A stretch of DNA of 11,643 bases from CAIVAT01 sp037128705 (GTDB taxonomy: Bacteria > Bacteroidota > Bacteroidia > Bacteroidales > FEN-979): assembly GCA_037128705.1 (NCBI GenBank), contig JBAXVX010000055.1, positions 1-11,643 on the forward strand. The letters run 5' to 3'. The position numbers were made by a program, and so were the translations under genes. The notes beneath the pieces are model-generated. The model did not search any database and was not told the origin of the DNA. It saw nothing but the letters and a program-made list of their open reading frames with translations. This document shows, in pieces, positions 7,361-11,643 of this stretch (within the stretch, counting starts at the first letter, position 1; each line of letters starts with the position of its first letter).

Positions 7361-7420
7361 ACCGGTTGAAGTGGTCAATCGAAATCGGCTCAGTGTGGAT
7401 AAATGTTCTGATTTTTCCAC
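7361..7420 (+). repeat. 24-bp-period repeat resembling an IS21-family end (copy C), with hairpin
   Basis: Units start at 7371 (GTGGTCAATCGAAATCGG) and 7395 (GTGGATAAATG), again 24 bp apart and ending TTTTTCCA. The leading ACCGGTTGAA at 7361-7370 matches copy A but for one base. The second unit also forms a hairpin: GTGGATAAAT (7395-7404) pairs with ATTTTTCCAC (7411-7420) with one mismatch around GTTCTG. It lies 67 bp before the RHS gene, so it could lie in its leader. The rest of 7264-7486 shows nothing further. Confidence 0.5.
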
Positions 7421-7486
7421 ATAACAGGAATAACGATACTGTTTATTAGTATTTTTAAACACCATTTTATTACAAATTATCCATTG

Positions 7487-10400
7487 ATGAAAAAGACATT
7501 CGGAATTCTTTTTGGAATACTAATTTATTCCATCGCCTCGATTGCGCAAATTCAGGTAAAAAACGGAAACGAAACTCTTTATATCGAGATCGGAGGAGGG
7601 ATCACCGATTTGAAACGACTGAATGATCAGCAGGGCAATCCAACGAACACCTATTCCTACCGAAGGTCGAAACAAGGTATCAATCTCACCGTTCGCCCAT
7701 ACATAACCGTTGCCGGCGGGAGCTGTGTACCGAATGGTTATCAAGCGGGGCAATTCGACCTCAAAACCTCGATGGTAATCGGTTTTTATCGAGATTACCT
7801 TAACTTCGTTTGGCCTGTAACCACTCCGGCTGTCGACTCCGTTCACCTGGACAAAGCAACCGGAACGACAGGATTCAGTGGTCAAATCGACTTTGTAAGG
7901 TACTATCAAGCCCAGCACAGCCTGGTTATTCAGATTAATCTAATTATGTTTGACTTATCAACCTGCTCTAATCCCAGCAGCAGGCAGCTTACCTTTTTCC
8001 TCTTCCCGGAAGGGACCGTCCAGGAAATGGCATATACTGCCCAGGCCAATGCCTCGAGAAGCGACCAGTCTTTCTGGAAACAGGGCAACTGCAATGTATG
8101 TAATAAAAAAGGGGTTCCCGGCTTCAATGTCAGCACGGTTACACTGCTTCCAGGTTTTTCCGATCAGGATTATGGATACTCTTCCCTGGGCCCTGACATG
8201 GATTTTTCCAGATATTTCACCAACCCGGGAACCATGGGGATGTTTGGAGATGGTTGGAACTTTGTCTATGAACAGGAACTGCTGGCTTCAAAGAAAATGG
8301 TTCAATACCAGAACGGAACCGGTGCTAACGAAGTCTATTTTCTTCGTGCCGACACTAGTTCACCTTATACCTATAATTCCCAGTTTTCAAACAGAAAGAG
8401 AATGCGCTATTATCCAGCCGAATTACGATTTGAGATTTTTGATCCAGACACAAAATTGTTTTCCGACCTTTTGCTTTACGCTACAGTAAACGATACTATG
8501 CGTTTTCATCTATCCCAAATACGAGATATGAATGGAAACATAGTAAATGTAACTTATAACAGCCAGCATAAGATCTCGGCAATCACAGATGCCTCCGGGC
8601 GAACGACCTTGTTTCAGTATGACACCGGCGACCGCTGTTCGAAGTTGACCCTGCCCGATGGCCGATCGTGCTCGTACCAGTATACTGCCCAGGGGCAATT
8701 GATGCAGGTTGCCGATATCTATGCAAACGATGTGGGGTTTACTTACGATACTGATGGATATGTTGCAACCATGCAGGTGAACCAGAATATCGCAACCTTT
8801 ACGTATTATACGGCCAACGGGAGCCGGTTCCTGACCAGTGTAACCAACCTTGACGGAAATACAACAGCTTATTACCCGGATCTTTTATCGACCGATAAGC
8901 GCTGGAACCGCATCACGGACCCAACTGGTGTTGCAACCATTTATGAAATCGACCCTGCCACCGGATCAACAATAGCCACGAAGGATGTTGCCACAGGCGC
9001 AAAGCAACAAATGTACTACAATGAAAACAAGATGCTTACCGACTTAATTTTACCATCCGGCGACGCTTCACAAACCGTATATGACTCTCTGAAAAGGGTC
9101 ATTAAAACTATTGATTTCAGAGGGATACCTTCTACTTTCCTTTATGACTCGCTCGACAATATGGTGGAGTATATTGATGCAGAGGCCCACTCCTGGAAAT
9201 GGACCTATAACAAGCAGTGCAGGGTAACAGAAACCCTCACCCCGATGAGGAAAACAGAAACTTTTACCTACTATCCGAATGGGTTGGTCCAGACACATAC
9301 GTTCGGTGCGTCGCAAACCTATTTATTTGTATACGATCCTTTTGGAAATATTACTTCAGTAACCTATCCGACCGGCGGAGTGGGGGCGTTTGAATATAGT
9401 GACAAGGGACTACAGGTCACCGCTTACACCGATCCTATGGGAAATCAATCCACTTTCGAACATGATGCCCTGGACCGGATTACAAAAACAACCCATCCCG
9501 ATGGCAGTTCTTTCACAACCACGTATAATTGCTGTGCACCAACCGGTACCATCGATGAAAATGGAAATGTCACTACGACCGAACGAACGCCTTTGCTTCA
9601 GATAACAAAATCAACCGACGCCGAAGGCAATGCCTGGAACTACACCCTGGATGGCGCAGGCCGGGTGGTAGAAAAAATCAGACCGGATAACACAAAGTAT
9701 CAATACACCTACAACTCCAGTGGAAAAATGTCGAGGCAGACAGATCCGTTCAACGAAAGCGCTCTCATGGGTTATGACCTGAATGGACTTCTGAACGGGA
9801 TCACCGACGAATCGGGCAATGTCAGTAATTTCCAACGGTCGAAAAATGGCAACATAACATCGCTTACCCTCGCAAACAAAACTGTAACTTACAACCGCGA
9901 CAGCCTCGATCGGATTAACTTGCTGACCAATGCAAGGGGTCAAATAGTAAACTTTGCATATACCGCTGATGGCTTTGTACAAGCCAGAACTTTTACCGGA
10001 ATTGATGACCAGTTTACCTATGATGAGGTAAACCGGCTAAGTTCAGCAACCAATCCTGAAAGTGCCTTGTCTATTGTTTACAATGGCAGGAATGCGATCA
10101 GTCAGTTGACCTATGATGGTAGCCGGCAATTCAATTTCTATTATGATCTCAATAATGAGCTGGTTAAAACAAAATACAGCGACAATAGTGAAGTTATTTT
10201 AAGGCGTAACACCCGGGGGCGCATTACATCAATGATAATTGGCACCGATAGCGTCAGATTTGAATATGATGCAGCATCCAATATAACAGGCATTCGCCGT
10301 TCGAATGGGATTAATACCCTCATCCGCAGGAACAAAATCTATAACAAAACTGCGCTTCGTTTATACAATCCAACCGATACCCTGATGAAATGGGATTATA

Positions 10401-11533
10401 CCAGGAACCCGATGGGATACATTATCCGCGAATCGCGTAGCGGATTTCTATGCAACGACACTGTTTTCTTACCTGCCGATACCGGGGGTTTTTATCAAAA
10501 GGGAAATCAGCTTTCAAACTGGCAAAACCTTTCGTACAATTATGATGATGACGAAAACCTCATCCAGGTTGATCAGGGTGTGTTTACGGCTGCCTACGAC
10601 AACCTTAACCGCCTGACCGAATGGACCCAAGATGGCGGGAACATAAAAGCTCAGTATTTTTACAATGCACAGGGCTATGTTGCTAAAAAAACACTAATTA
10701 ATGGCTCCTCTGTAATTACTTACCGCTTTTTCTATAACGCAGAAAACAGGGTCATCGAAATCACCCAGGAAGGAACTTCTGCCGGATGGAAGTTTTTCTA
10801 TGACGATAATTCTTTGATCGCATGCAAGACAGGAGCAGATTTATATTTCTACCATTACGACCACCAGGGAAATACCGTCGCTCTTTCAGATCGCTCAGGT
10901 AACATCGTAAAAACCTATGCCTACGATGTGTGGGGGAAAATCCTGAAGGAAACAGGAAGCCTTGATCAGCCTTTCAAATACAGCGGGGCCTGGGGGGTCA
11001 TGCATGAATACAACTACCTCTACCGGATGCCCTACAGGTTTTATGATTCGTTTACCGGAAAATTCATCCAGCGTGATCCCTCCGGGTTTAATGATGGACT
11101 CAATCTTTATCGTTATGCTGGGAATAACCCTTTAAATTTAATAGATCCTGCTGGTCTCGAAAATGGAAGTGAAAGGCCCGATCTCGACGAGTATCTCAAC
11201 CGTCGGGCTACAGACCCCGTTTACGATGCAGAGGAAAATGTAAACGATCTTGAAAGAGTGGGAATCGTTTGTGATTTATTGGGCTATTTATTGCCAGGTG
11301 CAAAAGCCGGACAGGCATATGCAGAAGGAAAATCCTGGTATGAGATATTTCTGGAAGCAGGTAAAAAACTTGCCGGTGGTTTACAAGTACCCTTTTATTA
11401 TGCAGATGCCTATAAAAAAGTGATGGAATCGAAGGCTCCGACTTCAGAGGAGAATAACCAAAAGGGTTACCTTGATGATTATCTCAACAATGTAATTCCT
11501 CCATCAGGAGACACTGAATTATGGGGGTTCTAG
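7487..11533 (+). CDS. Secreted YD-repeat / RHS-core protein with variable C-terminal tip
   Basis: A 1348-residue protein. The ATG at 7487 is preferred over TTG at 7484 because it gives a clean signal peptide, MKKTFGILFGILIYSIASIA, with cleavage expected near Gln21, so export by Sec is predicted. Residues 22 to about 340 form an N-terminal region with scattered Cys and a GDGWNFVYEQ segment. About 345-1120 carries many YD-type repeats (FEYDAASNITGI, FTYDEVNRL and similar) expected to build a beta shell. About 1120-1224 is the RHS-associated core, with YHYDHQGNTVALSD, RFYDSFTGKFIQRDPSG and a closing D1220-P-A-G-L1224. The final 124 residues are a tip of unrecognised type with an amphipathic, Gly/Ala-rich stretch (about 1260-1315). 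In known RHS systems the tip after this core is a toxin released inside the shell. Toxin activity here is inference only. No T9SS-type C-terminal domain is seen. No partner or immunity gene is visible before the window ends. Confidence 0.93.
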   Translation: MKKTFGILFGILIYSIASIAQIQVKNGNETLYIEIGGGITDLKRLNDQQGNPTNTYSYRRSKQGINLTVRPYITVAGGSCVPNGYQAGQFDLKTSMVIGFYRDYLNFVWPVTTPAVDSVHLDKATGTTGFSGQIDFVRYYQAQHSLVIQINLIMFDLSTCSNPSSRQLTFFLFPEGTVQEMAYTAQANASRSDQSFWKQGNCNVCNKKGVPGFNVSTVTLLPGFSDQDYGYSSLGPDMDFSRYFTNPGTMGMFGDGWNFVYEQELLASKKMVQYQNGTGANEVYFLRADTSSPYTYNSQFSNRKRMRYYPAELRFEIFDPDTKLFSDLLLYATVNDTMRFHLSQIRDMNGNIVNVTYNSQHKISAITDASGRTTLFQYDTGDRCSKLTLPDGRSCSYQYTAQGQLMQVADIYANDVGFTYDTDGYVATMQVNQNIATFTYYTANGSRFLTSVTNLDGNTTAYYPDLLSTDKRWNRITDPTGVATIYEIDPATGSTIATKDVATGAKQQMYYNENKMLTDLILPSGDASQTVYDSLKRVIKTIDFRGIPSTFLYDSLDNMVEYIDAEAHSWKWTYNKQCRVTETLTPMRKTETFTYYPNGLVQTHTFGASQTYLFVYDPFGNITSVTYPTGGVGAFEYSDKGLQVTAYTDPMGNQSTFEHDALDRITKTTHPDGSSFTTTYNCCAPTGTIDENGNVTTTERTPLLQITKSTDAEGNAWNYTLDGAGRVVEKIRPDNTKYQYTYNSSGKMSRQTDPFNESALMGYDLNGLLNGITDESGNVSNFQRSKNGNITSLTLANKTVTYNRDSLDRINLLTNARGQIVNFAYTADGFVQARTFTGIDDQFTYDEVNRLSSATNPESALSIVYNGRNAISQLTYDGSRQFNFYYDLNNELVKTKYSDNSEVILRRNTRGRITSMIIGTDSVRFEYDAASNITGIRRSNGINTLIRRNKIYNKTALRLYNPTDTLMKWDYTRNPMGYIIRESRSGFLCNDTVFLPADTGGFYQKGNQLSNWQNLSYNYDDDENLIQVDQGVFTAAYDNLNRLTEWTQDGGNIKAQYFYNAQGYVAKKTLINGSSVITYRFFYNAENRVIEITQEGTSAGWKFFYDDNSLIACKTGADLYFYHYDHQGNTVALSDRSGNIVKTYAYDVWGKILKETGSLDQPFKYSGAWGVMHEYNYLYRMPYRFYDSFTGKFIQRDPSGFNDGLNLYRYAGNNPLNLIDPAGLENGSERPDLDEYLNRRATDPVYDAEENVNDLERVGIVCDLLGYLLPGAKAGQAYAEGKSWYEIFLEAGKKLAGGLQVPFYYADAYKKVMESKAPTSEENNQKGYLDDYLNNVIPPSGDTELWGF

Positions 11534-11643
11534 TATCATGCATAACAATCAGAACAAAGAAGTGAAATACAACTAATTGATCATAAACTAGTACTGATGC
11601 GTTAAAATTCGAGTGTTAGTAAATTGTATTGTTCTTTGACATT
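11534..11643. other. Short tail after the RHS gene, no gene seen
   Basis: No credible ORF follows within the window. The only small frame, ATG at 11538, encodes 12 residues. An imperfect direct repeat, CTAGTATCATGC (11530-11541) and CTAGTACTGATGC (11588-11600), is present. The edge sequence GTTCTTTGACATT contains a TTTG that could be the -33 element of a promoter for a gene to the right, but the -7 region is outside. Confidence 0.4.

Noticed and set aside
7950..8489. 179-residue plus-strand ORF inside the RHS gene
   Set aside because: A +1-type shadow of the RHS frame. The RHS reading continues without interruption through it.

Overview
The window looks like a piece of a Bacteroidota chromosome, probably environmental. 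The signs are a hybrid sensor kinase with 21-residue repeats, weak Shine-Dalgarno sequences at most starts, a large secreted YD-repeat protein, and debris of IS21-type and group II intron elements. This assignment is inferred from style, not from a marker gene.

Left part (1-4028): signalling. A large hybrid histidine kinase enters from the left edge already in frame. Its N-terminal portion in the window is a tandem array of 63-bp (21-residue) units, followed by PAS, GAF-like, three more PAS, HisKA, HATPase and a receiver domain. A stand-alone receiver gene follows 78 bp later. It is about 60% identical by hand count to the kinase's own receiver, so the pair looks like a local domain duplication. 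The gap between them holds a 24-bp-period repeat resembling an IS21-family end.

Middle part (4029-7486): an accessory stretch of low gene density. About 1.5 kb without a credible gene leads to an AT-rich acyl-ACP thioesterase gene of foreign base composition. Next comes a minus-strand fragment that folds like domain VI of a group II intron, with a bulged adenosine. A 127-bp element with IS21-like inverted double ends follows, then a small SpoIIAA/STAS-like gene, then another 24-bp-period end sequence that nearly repeats the one behind the kinase.

Right part (7487-11643): one 1348-residue secreted YD-repeat/RHS protein with a signal peptide, a YD-repeat shell, an RHS core ending in a DPxGL motif, and an unrecognised 124-residue C-terminal tip. 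No immunity gene is visible in the 110 bp that remain.

The genes do not form one pathway. The kinase and receiver form a signalling pair, and the others look like separate accessory units brought together by mobile DNA. The most interesting points are the nested repeat array in the kinase, the three related 24-bp-period ends, the intron relic, and the RHS tip. I do not see a clear new multi-gene system.
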